The translations under genes and the position numbers were made by a program. Shown in pieces: positions 1 to 14,176 of a stretch of DNA of 64,000 bases. Under the pieces are notes generated by a model. That model saw only the letters and a program-made list of their open reading frames with translations. It ran no database searches and was not told the origin of the DNA. This DNA is from Acanthamoeba lenticulata (lineage: Eukaryota; Discosea; Longamoebia; Acanthamoebidae): assembly GCA_002179805.1 (NCBI GenBank), contig NAVB01000136.1, forward strand, positions 41,314 through 105,313, written 5' to 3'. Every line of letters starts with the position of its first letter. Positions within the stretch are counted from its first letter, which is position 1.

Positions 1-3000
1 CGAGGAGGCGCCGGAGCAGCAGCGCCCACGCGATGATGGCTTCGCGCCGCTCATGTGGATTCTCGGCGGCCCGAGGACGCTTCTGCAGGCACGCGAGGGC
101 GAGCGTGCGATCGACCGAAGAGGCAAAGTGGCGGCCGCACTGCAGAACAGCGTAGACCGTCGCGTCGGTCGGTGGCAGTGCGAGCATGAGATACTGGTCC
201 TTGAGCAGAGCTGTCATGTTGCGGACCCACCCGGGCTCGATATGGGACGGCGCATAGAGGGCGACCTTGCCTGTGCGACGGACAACAGTGAGTCTTAAGG
301 TGGGGTGGGCAAGCCGCGATCTCTCGGCATGTGGCTGTACCAGCGGCCCAGACGGCGTTGTGGAAAAAGTTGGACGTCGGGCTCGGGGAAAGGGCGTCGA
401 GCGCGTCGGCGAGGATCGTGGGCAGTCGGGCTTGGGCGAGGACGTCAGGCACGTGGACCGCCAGGTTGCCGATCAGGCCGCACACCGACAGCGCGAGCCA
501 GTGCACGTGCGGTTCCGTCGTGACAAACTAAAGTCAAGAGTGGACGTTGAGTTGCGCTCCGGCCAATAAGGATGGCGTCAGCCCATAAGCCGCGTACCTC
601 GAGAATGGCAGCGCACGATTCGGCGAGCACAGCGGGCGACATGCACTCAAACACCGGCAAGCCGACGTCGATCAGTGCATCAACGGTGCGGACAATGGCG
701 TCCACCTTGTCCAATTCCACATCGGCCCACACTGCTTCTTCCGCGCTGGCGTCGACGTATTCTGCGAGCTTGTCCTTCACAGCCCACAGCACCTGCTCGA
801 GCCTCTTCCCGGCTTCCGGCATGAACGGCGCCAGCGCCAGCCGGCCTGTGTGACGACATGCCCCGTGTGTGAGTGTGTTCTGCTCAGGAGCTGTCGCGGC
901 ATGACGTACCTCGGGCGGCGATCTGTTGCAAACTCTCCAACGTGGATGCGAGCAAGCGTGCGGGCGACGCCGGAGTGATCACCGGGAGCAGGTGGGACAT
1001 GACGCGAGGCAGGAGCTCTGGGAAATGGGGCAGCCGCAAGGCCATGCCAAAGGTGCCCAGCAGCAGTCCATGCAAGCCAGGCTGTGGGCCAAATCGTGAG
1101 CGGCGGTGCTCCGTTCAGGCAGAGGCAGCACGTACGGGCGGAGGCGGTTGCGTCGCGACGATCGTGAGAAACTTTTCGACGACGTCCCGGCAGGCGTCCT
1201 CGAGTGACGTGGCGCGGCCCCGAACTTCAACGATATGCCAAATGGCCTTCACGGCTGCTTTGCGCACATCGTCGTGCGGGTCGTCGACGGCGGTCAAAAG
1301 CTGGGCGATGACGTGGGCGCAGCTGGTCGCATTGAGGTGGTCGACCAGAGACCCGAGCGTCGCGCAACTGGTGATCCGGACCTTGGGCTATCCATGTTCA
1401 TCAATTGTTTCAGTTGTCCGTGAGCGCAACGCAGTTTGCACAGGTCGGTCGGACATCAGCACCTCAGAGTCTCGAAGGCCCGCAAACCCAAGAGCCAGCG
1501 TGGCTCTTCGGAGCTTCCGCTCAATCTTGAGTCCTTGGTACTTGACGAATCCGAACAAGAACACCGCTCCTTCTCTGCGCGGCGTGTTGTACAGCAAGTA
1601 GCGGGTGAGGGCACGAGTGTGGATGGACTTGGATCCGTAGATGTGGATCCGGCCACCAAGCAACCTCACCTGTACTGCCACGGCTGGCTGCGATCGGTGC
1701 GTGGCGGGATGACCGACAAGAGAGTCCTGACCCAGGGCGTGCCCAACCAGAAGGAAGCCACCTTGATAGCCTGTGCGGTTATGCGGCGGACGGTCGTCAC
1801 ATCTTCGGACTCCATGTAGTCCAGCGAGCCGTTCTCCTCTTCGTCATCGCTGTCGTCCTCGTCGCTTTTTCCCAACAGCGCAAGCCGCTTCTTCTTGTTT
1901 TGTTCTGACGGGCAGGCATGAGGCCGATTGACCACTCTTCTTCGCCCCGCGCCCAGGCCGCCCATCTAGGAGAGGATCGTACCTCGACTCTGGCTGGCGC
2001 GCCAGGCATTGGTGACAAGGCTCTGCAATTCCAGCGGGAGTAGGGACAGCTCGTGCTCGCACTGCTCGTAGTGGCGCACGATGCAGTTCACTGCGCTAGT
2101 GAGCAAGCTCGCCGTGCCTCCCTCGTGCATGAGGTTGTTGGCCAGCATGTCACATAATCGGCTGCGGTTGCATGTGAAGGCGATGATCAGACAGTCACCG
2201 AACAAATCAGTAATAATTAATAGAAATAATAATAATCATCATAAAAAAAAAATAAAAAAAATAAGACCACACACCTCCTGAGCTCCTGCGACATAGGGGT
2301 CCAGAGGGAGGCGTCGAGTATGTTCATGAGCAGCTTCGTGGCCGCAATCTTGACGCTTGGGGACTCATCCTGTTGCAATGACGATCAGCAAAAGACTAAT
2401 GGTGGTGCTATCATCGTCGTCTTTGGGGGGGGGGGCGGTACCTCCAGTCCGAGGAGCACCACCTGCTTGACCTGTTCTTGTCTGCTTTGGTTCATATTCC
2501 GCCCGATCCGCAGCACTCGGAGGAGATACGCACGAAGTTGCGGCTCTTTCAAGTTTGTGTACAGGTACACTAGAGCCTGGACGGTCGTGAAGTGAGCACA
2601 GGGGCTTTGGGTCAGGTTGGGGCATGAGACTGCTGCCATACATCTTCTTTGGCGGCGTGGGAGACCTCGAGCCCGTTGAAGACCAGTAGAGCCTCCAAAG
2701 CAACCAAGTGCCTTCGGTCGAACTCGGCCGAGTCACAGAACCGGTGCATCAACGAAAACTGCCGCTCCAGACTCTTTTCCTGGTCGTCTCCGCCCTGCCC
2801 TACCACTTCAATGAGATTGGGCACCGAGAGCAGTTCAATCAGCTTGCGCGCTGTCCTGGTCCTTTGCACATTGATGGCCAGAAGGATGGTGTCCCACAGC
2901 GATTGTTGGGGGTGTATGCTCAGCGGTGGCAAGCTCCCGCTCTTGCGCGCCATCAAAACAGCACTGACCAAGAGCAAAAAGATGGCCTCTGGCTCAACTG

Positions 3001-3253
3001 AGGCATCTTGGCGGAGGAAGGCAAGGCCAGCGTGTGGGTCGTCATCGACGAGCCACTCGCACAGCTCCTTGGGGGTGAACTGCTGCTGCTCGGGCAGAGT
3101 CTCTTCTTCGGTTGGGGACAGGACACAGATGCGGCGCAATAGCGCGAGGCTGTACTCCAGTGTCAAGACTTCGGGCTGCGGGAACGAGTAGTCGCGCACA
3201 TCTGGAAAGTCAGCCAGCGCAGAGCGGCAGGCCGCCAGCACCCTCGCTTCCAT
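1..3253 (-). CDS. HEAT-repeat protein, karyopherin-beta/transportin-like (3' end outside window)
   Basis: The gene has eleven exons on the minus strand: 2642-3253, 2442-2576, 2275-2369, 1983-2161, 1762-1904, 1442-1669, 1136-1381, 910-1081, 598-845, 341-527 and 1-270, the last cut by the window edge. All joins are GT-AG and keep phase. I start it at the ATG at 3253, the first of a 204-codon exon. The product is at least about 830 residues of alternating amphipathic helices, with HEAT-like units such as DDPHDDVRKAAVKAIWHIVE. An acidic loop (DEDDSDDEEENG) lies near the middle. The far segment, with NAVWAAG and then VRNMTALLKDQ, resembles the C-terminal superhelix of transportins (NATWAIGE, then SLRNIRDNE). 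The N-terminus does not look like a classic importin-beta N-domain. Nuclear transport is therefore a tentative inference; a generic HEAT scaffold remains possible. Confidence 0.72.
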
Positions 3254-3555
3254 GTGTCACCACAAGGAGAAAGAAAGAATTGGTCTGTATTTCTTTTTCG
3301 GTTTTCTTTTCCCTTTTTCGCCGTTGGCTGCAGGACCAAGCGGCGTCTGCGATCGTAACCGCTGCCGGGCCTGCTGAGTTGCTTGACCACTCGAGTCTGG
3401 CTCTGGCTGAGGTTTTAGACAGGATCAGGCTCAAAGAAGATCTCTTTCATCGCTGCAAACCTCCCAGCACAGCGTTTTGCCTGATGACCATAAAAGAAGA
3501 AATAAAATTTGTATTTTTTCTGTTTTCAATTCAATTCTTTGTTGCGCGAGTTGAA
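3254..3555. promoter_or_regulatory. Divergent promoter region between the HEAT-repeat and BOULE-like genes
   Basis: These 302 bp separate two head-to-head start codons (3253 minus, 3556 plus). The sequence is T-rich on the plus strand (for example 3285-3320 and 3505-3540). I see no coding signal or clear TATA box. It presumably holds both promoters and 5' UTRs. Confidence 0.45.
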
Positions 3556-4613
3556 ATGGACGGGTCAGACACTCTGGTGGAACATCGCGTCTTCGTGGGG
3601 GGAGTTAGCTGGAAGGTTAGTGTCATGCTTGCTTCAAACGTGAAATTGCTCGTGTTTTTTATGTCGATTTGAGCTTCTTCTTTGTTGCGATTTGAGCTTC
3701 TTCTTTGTTGCGATTTGAAGGTTAATGACGCTATGTTACAAGAGTTCTTTGAGACCAACTACGGTCCCGTGCTTGAATGTAGACTCATCATGGACAAACA
3801 AACCGGCAAATCGAAAGGGTAGGCCTGGTCTTCAGTCACCACTTCCCAGGATTCACTCATGTTTTATTTACCATCTTATATCCAGGTACGGATTCGTGAC
3901 GTTTGCCAGCCCTGAGACGGCCGCCGTTGTGAAGCGCCTCGGCACCGTCCCTTTCATGGGGAAGAACGTACCGACCCCACTCTTTTGTATTTGACTACAT
4001 ACTCACACGGTCGCCCGTGCATACACAAACGAAGATGAACGTAGGCGATGCCTTCAGGAAGGAGCCGCCTGCGGGCAGGCCTGGCGTTACTGGTGGTATG
4101 CGCATGTACCAGCAGCAACAACAGCCGTCCATGCAGGGTGGTGTCCGGCCAGGCGGACTGCTCGACCGGCCACCTATGGTGCAGGGCCAGCTCTCGCCCT
4201 ACGGCGCGCCCGTGGCCCAGAGCACCTACTCCACAGCACAGCCAGTGGGCGGCTACTACCAGGACCCCTACGGCTACCACTACGGCGGCCAATGGGCACA
4301 ACAGCCTGCGGCCGCGGCGGCCCAGCAGGTCCAGTCCGTCTACGGCTACCAAACAACCCAACAGGCCGGCTACGGCGGCTACGCGGGCGCCTACCAGCAG
4401 CCCGTGGCCCAGCAGCAAGCCTATGCCTACACGCCGCAGCAGCAAGCCTGGCCGCAGCAACACACGGTACAGGATTTTATTTCTTTTCTCATCTCTATTT
4501 TTTTTATACTCATGGTGCTAGCGGTGGTGATGGTGGCTCAGCAACAAATGCAGCAGCAAACGAGTCAACAGCAGCCGGCCTATGGAGCCTACGGAATGTC
4601 GGCGCATCAGTAG
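3556..4613 (+). CDS. BOULE/DAZ-like single-RRM RNA-binding protein with Q/Y-rich tail
   Basis: Five exons (3556-3615, 3721-3818, 3886-3967, 4035-4466, 4542-4613) encode 247 aa. An RRM fills about residues 10-85: RNP2 is VFVGGV and RNP1 is KGYGFVTF, split by an intron inside the KG codons. The RRM ends in MNVGDAFRK, matching the LNIGPAIRK extension typical of BOULE/DAZ proteins. The rest is low-complexity, rich in Gln, Tyr, Gly, Ala and Pro, with runs such as QQQQQ and repeated YGG/YGY. Family members bind mRNA 3' UTRs and regulate translation; the tail is of the kind that drives RNP condensates. The role in this organism is inferred from family only. The start ATG sits in TTGAAATGG just before the RRM, so no long N-terminal extension is expected. 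Confidence 0.88.
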
Positions 4614-5003
4614 TGACCTGCGTCAAGACAAGTGCGTTTCTTCCCTTTCTCCTACTTTTTTCGGGAGTGTTTTTTAACTCTCTCCTTCTTGTTTTTTGTT
4701 CTTGTTGGTTTTATGGCTGTTTGTTCTTCTTCTTCTTCTTCTCTTGCTTCTTCCTGCTCTTCAGCTCAGTTTTGCGCTTTTGGGAGCATCCTCTCAAATC
4801 CGTCATCTTCCTTTATTTTCTTGTCCTTCCCCCAAATCTCCTCCTCCCCTCTTGTGATATTGCCCGTCACCATCCTCGCCCGTCTTGTCTGGCAAGGCCG
4901 TGTGGACCGGCCCTTGTTTTTTGTAAAGTAGATTGACGATCGTACAGCCATAAACACCCAACATAAACAACTCGACTTTTCATGTGTGGTGCCTAAAGTA
5001 GAA
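4614..5003 (+). other. 3' flank of BOULE-like gene, pyrimidine-rich
   Basis: About 390 bp without a credible gene. The plus strand is T/C-rich (TTCTTCTTCTTC at about 4726-4745), as expected for a 3' UTR. Open frames here on both strands lack family signal. Confidence 0.4.
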
Positions 5004-5366
5004 ATGGCTCGTTTGTTTATTTTGCAAAAGGTGAGGGTGAGTCGTCCTACTTGTAGATCGTGTACGATGCTGATTGCTTTTATTTGCTGTTGTTTTTTGC
5101 TCTGCGCGCCAATTGGCATTGTGATGCTCTGTGCGAGCAAGGCCCGGGCGGTACTCCTCATACCGCGGTGACGTGTGTGACGCTTTCGTCCGCAGGCCGT
5201 CCCCGAGGTCTTCGCGTCGCTCGCTGCTCCCCCACACGAGGCCATGAGCGCGCAGGAAGACCAGCGACGTGTGGATGTTAGCGGCGAGCGCGAAGACTGG
5301 ACTCTTCGTCACTGGCTGGACAGTGACTACTTGATGGTGTTTGCATCGTTGTACACGTGCGCCTGA
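5004..5366 (+). CDS. Small hypothetical membrane protein (two exons)
   Basis: Exons 5004-5150 and 5196-5366 join in phase 0 across a 45-nt GT-AG intron to give 105 aa. I infer this gene because the first exon ends in a clean GCG|GTACTC donor, the second begins after CGTCCGCAG, and unspliced reading stops nine codons after the ATG-proximal block. Residues about 25-45 form one strongly hydrophobic, Cys-rich segment (AFICCCFLLCAPIGIVMLC) that is probably a membrane span. The first 24 residues are basic and the C-terminal half is soluble and charged (HWLDSDYLMVFASLYTCA at the end). I do not recognise the family. A start at the internal ATG at about 5069 would give a shorter protein opening with the hydrophobic segment as a signal peptide. 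The 45-nt intron is at the short end for this window. Confidence 0.5.
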
Positions 5367-5609
5367 TCGTGGGGGATCAACCCACGTAAGCCACTTGTCC
5401 TCCTCATAGCACAACTCACCATCACCCAACGTCTTCAGAACGCTTGGGCTGTTTTGTGTACAGCGGTGCCGCTCTTCCCTGAGACTTGTGGGTTGCAATG
5501 TAACTTCCGCGAAAATCAGGAAACAGAAATCAGTTATTATTTCTCCATTATTCTTTTTGTCATTTCCTAAGTGGCTTGAAAAGAAATTAATAGCCTCAAA
5601 AGAGACAAG

Positions 5610-8172
5610 ATGGAGGAAGAGGAGGATGTGTTGACGAATCCATTTTTCGTCGCCCTCAAGCAGAAGCACGGAAGTCTCTACCAGCAAGTGCAGGCCAAAT
5701 GCTACGTCGTGTGCGTGCCTCAGGCTGCAAGCCTGGCCGGCACCAATCTCACCGACGATTTTTTCCGTATGTAGCCTCACAAATCGTCCACCGAATAATT
5801 CCCTTGAAGGGAACTGGTTATCTCATGTTCTTCATCCATCATGTTCTTCATCCTGCAGGACTACACATTTTGGCTCCATCTCCCTATTTTCAAGGAAGCT
5901 ACACCACCTTATGCGACAAAACTGTTGAGATGGAAAACAACTGTATCACCACAGCACAAGGTTCCCCTTCGCGGCAAATCTCAACGCTAATGCTGATTAT
6001 CCTGCCATTTTAATCTAAACAAAATTGTTAAATGCCCACCGTGCCCCCTGCTTACTAAAGGCTTCGAGGAGCAGCGAAAGATCAAAGTGCTTTCCGAGGA
6101 GCTGTTCTACAACGCTCACTCGCAGGGCTTTCGAGTCCTTCTCGTCGAGCGACCCTTCATCGGAGGCACAGAGGTTCGTGCGCCCGCTTTGGCCCGTTGG
6201 GCTGCAGACTCGTTCTTGAGAGTTTGTGCTCGTCCTTGTCGTCCTCGCCCTCGTCTGACGTGTGCTTTGGCATGCGTTGGCATCAGGTCACCGATGCACC
6301 GAGCATTCTCCCCAAGGAGCGAACGGCCACCGCGTGCGTGCCTCCCCTCGCTCCAGATTGATGTTGTCTTTATTGCTCCGGCTTGCGCTCAACCCTATTC
6401 CCTCACACAGAGTCAAATACTTTCTGGACTCGTTTCCGGAGAACGAGATCGTGCTGCAGAAGATCGACGAGATGACGGGCGAGTTCAACAAGACCTATGT
6501 CATCGTACGTGGCTTCGAGTCGCACGTCGTGCGGAAGGTTCAAGAGCTCTACAACTACGCCGTGGAGGTTCGTTCGTCCTCTTCGTCAGTTCATCTGCAA
6601 CCAGTCATCTGACCTGGGTACTAATTTTTTATTTTATTTTTTATTCATTTTTCCAGGCGCTGTTGTGCGCCAACCCTGTCTTCCGCGAGTTCCACTTAAG
6701 GAACCGCAACCTGGCCGAGTTCAAGGAAATCGTGGAGGTTTATGTGCTCAATCGACTACACGCCAAGTTGTGGGACGACTTCACGACGCTATTGGCCAAG
6801 GAGGACAACGACCTCTTTGCCCTGACTTCCTCTCTCAAGAACCTGAGGCAGAGCGACGTCGGCATCCGACAGGCGCTGCAGTGCAGCATGGTGGCGCCCA
6901 GCCGCCACTTCAAGTACATCGACACGTGCACGTCCCCGCTCGAGAAGCTTTACTGCCTCAAGGAGACCTGCGACCTCATCATGAAGACCGTCGCCTCCAA
7001 CCTCCCACCAGGTTCAGTTCATTTTACTCCAAGTTATATTTTCAATCAATTTTTAGCATTAATAATGCCTCGTATTTTTCAACTCAGATTCGGGAGAAAG
7101 CGTGACGACGGACGACCTGATTCCGTTCCTCGTGTACATCATCGTGCTGTCAAAGCCCAAGTATCTGCGAACCAACTTGTTCCTCATGGAGAACATGACC
7201 TTCGTCAGCCTCTCTACGAATGAGATGGGTTTCAACCTGGTCTCGCTGCAAGCCGCTGTACAGTATCTGCGAAGCAAGGAGCTGGCCAAGTTTATCGATT
7301 CCGATGGCGGCGATGGCATCGCCGCGACCTTCAGGGACCAGTCGCCCCTCAAGTCTCTCGGCAGCGCCATCTTCACGCGCGGCTCCTTCTTCTCCTCCTC
7401 CACTTCATCATCATCATCCTCATCCTCCACTTCATCTTCATCGTCGGCCGCCGAGGCCGCGCCTGAGGGCGGCGACGCCCAGCGAAGGTCGACCTATCGT
7501 ATTTCCGAGCTCACCGATAACAGTTCGTTCACTCCATCTTCTTCTTCTTCCTCCTCTCGCGGCATCTCTTCTTACTCACTGACGTCTGTCTACGGCACGA
7601 CGCCAACTCCATCAGCATCGTCGTCATCGTCATCCTCTTCATATTCTTCTTTTTCTTCCACCAATCCGTCGGAGGCGTCGCTGCAGCGGACGAGCAACAA
7701 ATCGCACTACCGATCGCTGTCGTCCCTCATCCCCTCGTTTGGGCGCGGCGGACGACGTGCCGACAAGAGCGACTCGCTGCCGGCCCCGGCCATCCCGTCT
7801 TCATCGTCCTCGGGCACCACCGAGCGGAGGCCGTACACGAGGATGGCCTCGGAGTCATCTTTCTCCTCGCGCTCCGAGTCGGACACGTCCTCCCTTAGGT
7901 CGTCATCGTCATTCACCAGCAGTCGGTCGACACCGACGTTGTCCTCGTCCACGTCGGCCACCGGTCCGGCACCATCAACATTGTCGTCGTCAGCAGCGTG
8001 GTCGACGCAGCGGCCACCACAGGTCATCACGCTGGACGACGCTGGCCGTGGGGGACCAGGACGACACGCGGGAGGCCGTGGCGCGCCACCAAAGGCGAAT
8101 GACGGGCTGGGGGACTTCCTCACGCAGCTCCAGAACGTGACCGACGATGTCGCGCTCAGCTCCCTCGGCTGA
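5610..8172 (+). CDS. VPS9-domain Rab GEF, ANKRD27/Varp-like, with Ser-rich tail
   Basis: Seven exons (5610-5766, 5859-5960, 6061-6173, 6287-6333, 6411-6567, 6657-7011, 7088-8172) give 671 aa. The start resembles the Varp N-terminus (LTNPFFVALKQKHGSLYQQV against the LLKNPFYLALQK type). Residues about 190-390 match a VPS9 catalytic domain: a helical lead with EIVEVYVLNRLHAKLWDDF, then SPLEKLYCLKETCDLIM, then TTDDLIPFLVYIIVLSKPK and MTFVSLSTNEMGFNLVSLQAA. VPS9 proteins exchange nucleotide on Rab5/Rab21-type GTPases on endosomes. Unlike animal ANKRD27, no ankyrin repeats follow. Instead exon 7 ends in a roughly 280-residue Ser/Thr-rich, low-complexity tail built on TCA/TCG/TCC codons. An orthologous GEF role in endocytosis is a reasonable inference; the Rab specificity is not visible. 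Confidence 0.88.
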
Positions 8173-8428
8173 GACGATTGATTTCTTTCCATTTTTTAAC
8201 AAGAGATTATCAGCCACAGTTGTCGTTTTCGTGCTTCCCTTTCCTCAAGGGCAGCCGTTGGCGCGCCCCCTAAAGCTCCCTCGTTCCTCTTCTAAGGAGC
8301 ATCAATAGCCTTGGCCGGCCACTTGCGCTGTAGTCGTTGTCTGCCAGGAAGCGTTCTCCAGTTTAAACAAAAAAATTATCTTCTTTTTCTCACTTGTGGT
8401 GCAGGTAAAAGGCCAAGGCCACCTGAGG

Positions 8429-10351
8429 ATGTGCGACTCTCTGAATTCCAACTCACCAGCAGCACGACGAGCGGAGGGAGCGATTAGGGATGCAGCAACA
8501 CCAGCAACACTCGTGCGTGAAGACGCTGCACTTGTGGTGGAGTCCCTTTTTGTTCACTTTTCCTTTGGCGCATGCTGCACAGAGTGGTATGAACTGGGCA
8601 AGGCGGCCGAGAAGGCAGGAGACTTTACCAAGGCGATCGAGCACTACAAGCGCGCTGAGCGCTTAGGCCATTCCCTTACCGACCCGCGACCGCCAACGGA
8701 GTGGCCGACGGTCAACCTTCAAGGTGCCTACGCTTCCCCTCCCCCTCTCCGTCCCCGGCGGGAACAAGAGACGAACGTTTGGATTGGTGCTGCAGATGAG
8801 GTGGAGTTACGGCCCCATTTGAGCAAGGAGGAAAGGGAACAGCTGGCGCAGCATCAGCATGTGTTCGACCGTCCACTTACCCCGGAGCAGCTGGTTCGCG
8901 TCTCTAGCTTGCTCATGTGCGCGCTGCTATTCATGCAAACTCACGCAAGGTATAGGACTTTCTGGACGAGAACGGCTACCTGGTCATTCCCAACGCTGTG
9001 CCCAAGGAGCTTTGCGAGCGCATGACCCAAGAACTCTTTGAAAAGGCCGAGCGCCTCATGGGCGTCACGCGCTCTAATCCGTCGTCGTGGAACGTACGTG
9101 CAGCTGACTCAGGCCCATCATCGGTCATCGAGGGCGAAGCATAGACACCAACAATGACCACCACCACCACCAACAACAGGAGATCGACCCGATTGGCTTC
9201 ATCGACGTGTGGCACGGAGGAGCCTACAACGAGCTGAGGCAGAGCCCTATACTCTACTCCATCTTTGCGCAGATCCTCAAGTCCCATCGCCTCGTTGCTA
9301 CCCTCGACAGGTGGGACTCCTCCACCCACACCTCATCTTTTACGTCGTCGGTGCTCATCGACGCTTCATCCACGTACATATGTCGGCGCATGCAGGGCCA
9401 ACCTGAACCCGCCCGCTTATGTGACCGACCCGGAGACCGGCCAGGTCACCCACAGGTTCAACTCGAGGCGCGACGCCGTCTTCCCGGTGCACACCGACAT
9501 GAACTTGTGGTATGCGGCTACTGCCTTGACCCATTTGTGGACTGTGCAGTTTAACACCAAGGCGCGCGTCTGGGCTGTCCAGGGATCTCGAGCACGGGTG
9601 GTGGCAAGGCGGGCTCGCGCTTCAGGACTGCCACGCCGGTGGGTTCCACTGCATCCCTGGTGCGCGCTTTCTCACGCAGCGTCGTCATCATCATAGTGTC
9701 ATTCTGACGGCCAATGAGGGCCACGCCCAGGCTTCCACAAGCTGGAGGCGATACGCAAGTATCGGGAAGAATGTGAGCAAGGCAAGTTTGGCGAGCTCGA
9801 CTCGCCGGATCCCTACTTTAATTGGTTTTACGATGAACAGCTCATCAAAGCCCGAGCCACGCGCGTGCCCATGAAGCAGGTGCGTGCGTGTGCTTGTTCT
9901 CATTCCTCACTGAGGCTCACGCGAGCGAGGAAACATGCATGTGTGCGTGTGGATGTTGGCATCATCGCCATACCAACAAAAGGGCGACTTCGTGGTGTGG
10001 TCCAGCCGTCTGCCACATTCTGCGCTGGCCAACACGTCGGACAAGTGGCGCGTGCACGCCTACCTTCGCTTCCTGCCTGTTGATCAATTCGCAGACTACG
10101 CCGAAGAGGTTCGGGCATGCATGGAGACTGGTCGCAAGCCGCGTAACTACCCCGCCGGTGGCGTACGTCTGCTCCAACTCGATGAGGCTCTGTTGTTGTG
10201 ATGTTCTTGTTGTTGACATCAATCACTGCCCATCGATGGACAGCCAACGTCAGCCGAGCGAGCCGAGTGGGAGAGGCCGTTCCACCAGGTGCCTGAGATG
10301 ACGTGGCTCGGGCGGCGCGTGTTTGGGTTCGAGCCATGGGACCAAGCGTGA
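8429..10351 (+). CDS. Phytanoyl-CoA dioxygenase (PhyH) family protein
   Basis: Nine exons (8429-8723, 8796-8899, 8956-9093, 9180-9310, 9396-9509, 9550-9659, 9731-9879, 9983-10162, 10244-10351) give 442 aa with every phase consistent. A TPR-like helical pair (LGKAAEKAGDFTKAIEHYKR) precedes the PhyH fold, which opens with DFLDENGYLVIPNAV. The Fe(II) site is visible as HTDMN (His-x-Asp) and the distal His in RLPHSALAN, followed by an Arg in KWRVHAYLRF for 2-oxoglutarate. GGFHCIPG is also typical of the family. It is therefore probably an active non-heme iron, 2-oxoglutarate-dependent oxygenase; the substrate is unknown, and many PhyH members do not act on phytanoyl-CoA. The start is uncertain: the ATG at 8429 opens a frame into the TPR-like helix, but an upstream exon ending before CACAG at 8580 cannot be excluded. 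Confidence 0.85.
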
Positions 10352-10583
10352 TGAACGCCAAGAGAGGGATGGCTGGCGTTGCCATGTCCGTCGCGTTGGT
10401 TGCTATGTGGGTCCCTGGGAAAGTCCAGATAAAACTGAACTCGCCGGAGAAATTTGAGCAGCAACTTTCACCACAGCTGTGCGTGACGCTGGTTGAGGCC
10501 GGGACCTGCTGCATTCAATCGTTCTCGCATCTGTTGCTGCCTCTCTCTCTCTCCACAACACGTAGCGAGGATTGAATACACAA

Positions 10584-13050
<2,467 letters not shown>

Positions 13051-13297
13051 AAAGGCCTTTGATTTGACCGTCTCCTCTGTAAACTGGGGTTCATAAACTT
13101 CGAGTCTCCTTTGGGCCCAAAGGAAAATCTCTTCTTTTTTTCTTCAAATACAGCAAAATTTTTGGATCTGGAGAAGCCATTAAAGGCAGAAGACTTTAAT
13201 GCAACAGTTGTTTTGCAACCTCCCCTTGGGACACCAAAGCTTTACAGGAAATGGTGTGGATAAAACTGTGTTTGGCCTTTCTCTCCCCTCCACCCCG

Positions 13298-14027
13298 ATG
13301 ATGCTCACCCCGAACGTACTGGCCTTGGCGCTTGCAGTTGCTATCCTGGGCGTTTCTGCCTTGGCTCCGACGTCTTATGGTCAACAATGTGGCCCTATGA
13401 TCATCAACAGCAAGCACTACGACCTTTCCCTGCTCTCCCTCGCTCTTATCAACGACACCGTCCAGACCAAGGATAGCCTCGGCCAAGTGTACACGTACAA
13501 GGTGTGCGGCCAGCTCTCCAACTTGTGCCCTACGACCACCGACCCTACCCCGGCCATCTGCATGCTTGACAACAACAACTCCCTCCATGACTTGGGAAGC
13601 ACCCGGGTGGTTTCTTGGGGCCAGCATCCAAAGGACCTTGATGGTTTCACCCTTGGCTTCTACAGCGGGGACAACGACCGTCAATCATTCATCGTCTTCA
13701 CTTGGTACCGGCAGACTCTTTTTTGAGTTGTCTTGTTGTCTTTAAGACTTACTTTGGCACAGCGCCCCAAGCGCAGGAGTTGGCCGCCTTGAATTCGTCG
13801 ACGAGAACCCTAGTCTGACCTACAACTTTAAGTGGGAGTCCAAGTACGCATGTCCGACCAAGGGTGCGTACACGTGCTGCCTGTACGCCGGATCCAGCGG
13901 TTGGGCCAGCGAAATGCGCACCGACTGCGTTGCCAAAAGTCTCCCCTGCGAGAAGGTAGACCACTACAAAATGGTCTACAACTGGACGACTGTTGGGACT
14001 TGTGACAAGTGCAAGCTCTGTAGGTGA
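13298..14027 (+). CDS. Secreted MRH-domain (mannose-6-phosphate receptor homology) protein
   Basis: Two exons (13298-13704, 13763-14027) give 223 aa. The first about 28 residues form a signal peptide (VLALALAVAILGVSALA). The rest is one MRH-type beta barrel: YKVCGQLSNLC, an h-LG-W block (DLGSTRVVSWG), GFTLGFYSGDNDRQSFIVF, a Cys made across the intron, then NFKWESKYAC. The Arg in DRQSF and the Glu and Tyr in ESKYAC sit where MRH proteins bind mannose-6-phosphate or N-glycans. The C-terminal 45 residues add six more cysteines. It has no transmembrane segment, so it is a soluble lumenal or secreted protein. A role in glycoprotein recognition (lysosomal sorting, glucosidase II-beta-like or OS-9-like) is inferred from the fold. 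The start could also be the second ATG, one codon downstream. Confidence 0.82.
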
Positions 14028-14176
14028 AAGTAAATGTTTTGGATGTGATCAACAAAAGTGCCCCACCCCAAAAACCTTAATTAATTTCAACCACGAAGTT
14101 GCATAGTGTATATATGCATAGTGTAATAACTTGTGCAGATCAATGAGCAAGATGTTGTCTGTGCCTTCGTCTTGTA

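Noticed and set aside
2272..2441. Homopolymer runs (A-rich at 2241-2262, G run at 2425-2436) as possible mobile-element tails
   Set aside because: They lie within introns of the HEAT-repeat gene and have no flanking duplications or element sequence.
4980..5780. A 266-codon minus-strand open frame
   Set aside because: It overlaps the first VPS9 exon and the small plus-strand gene, which carry better splice and protein evidence. Its translation has no recognisable features.
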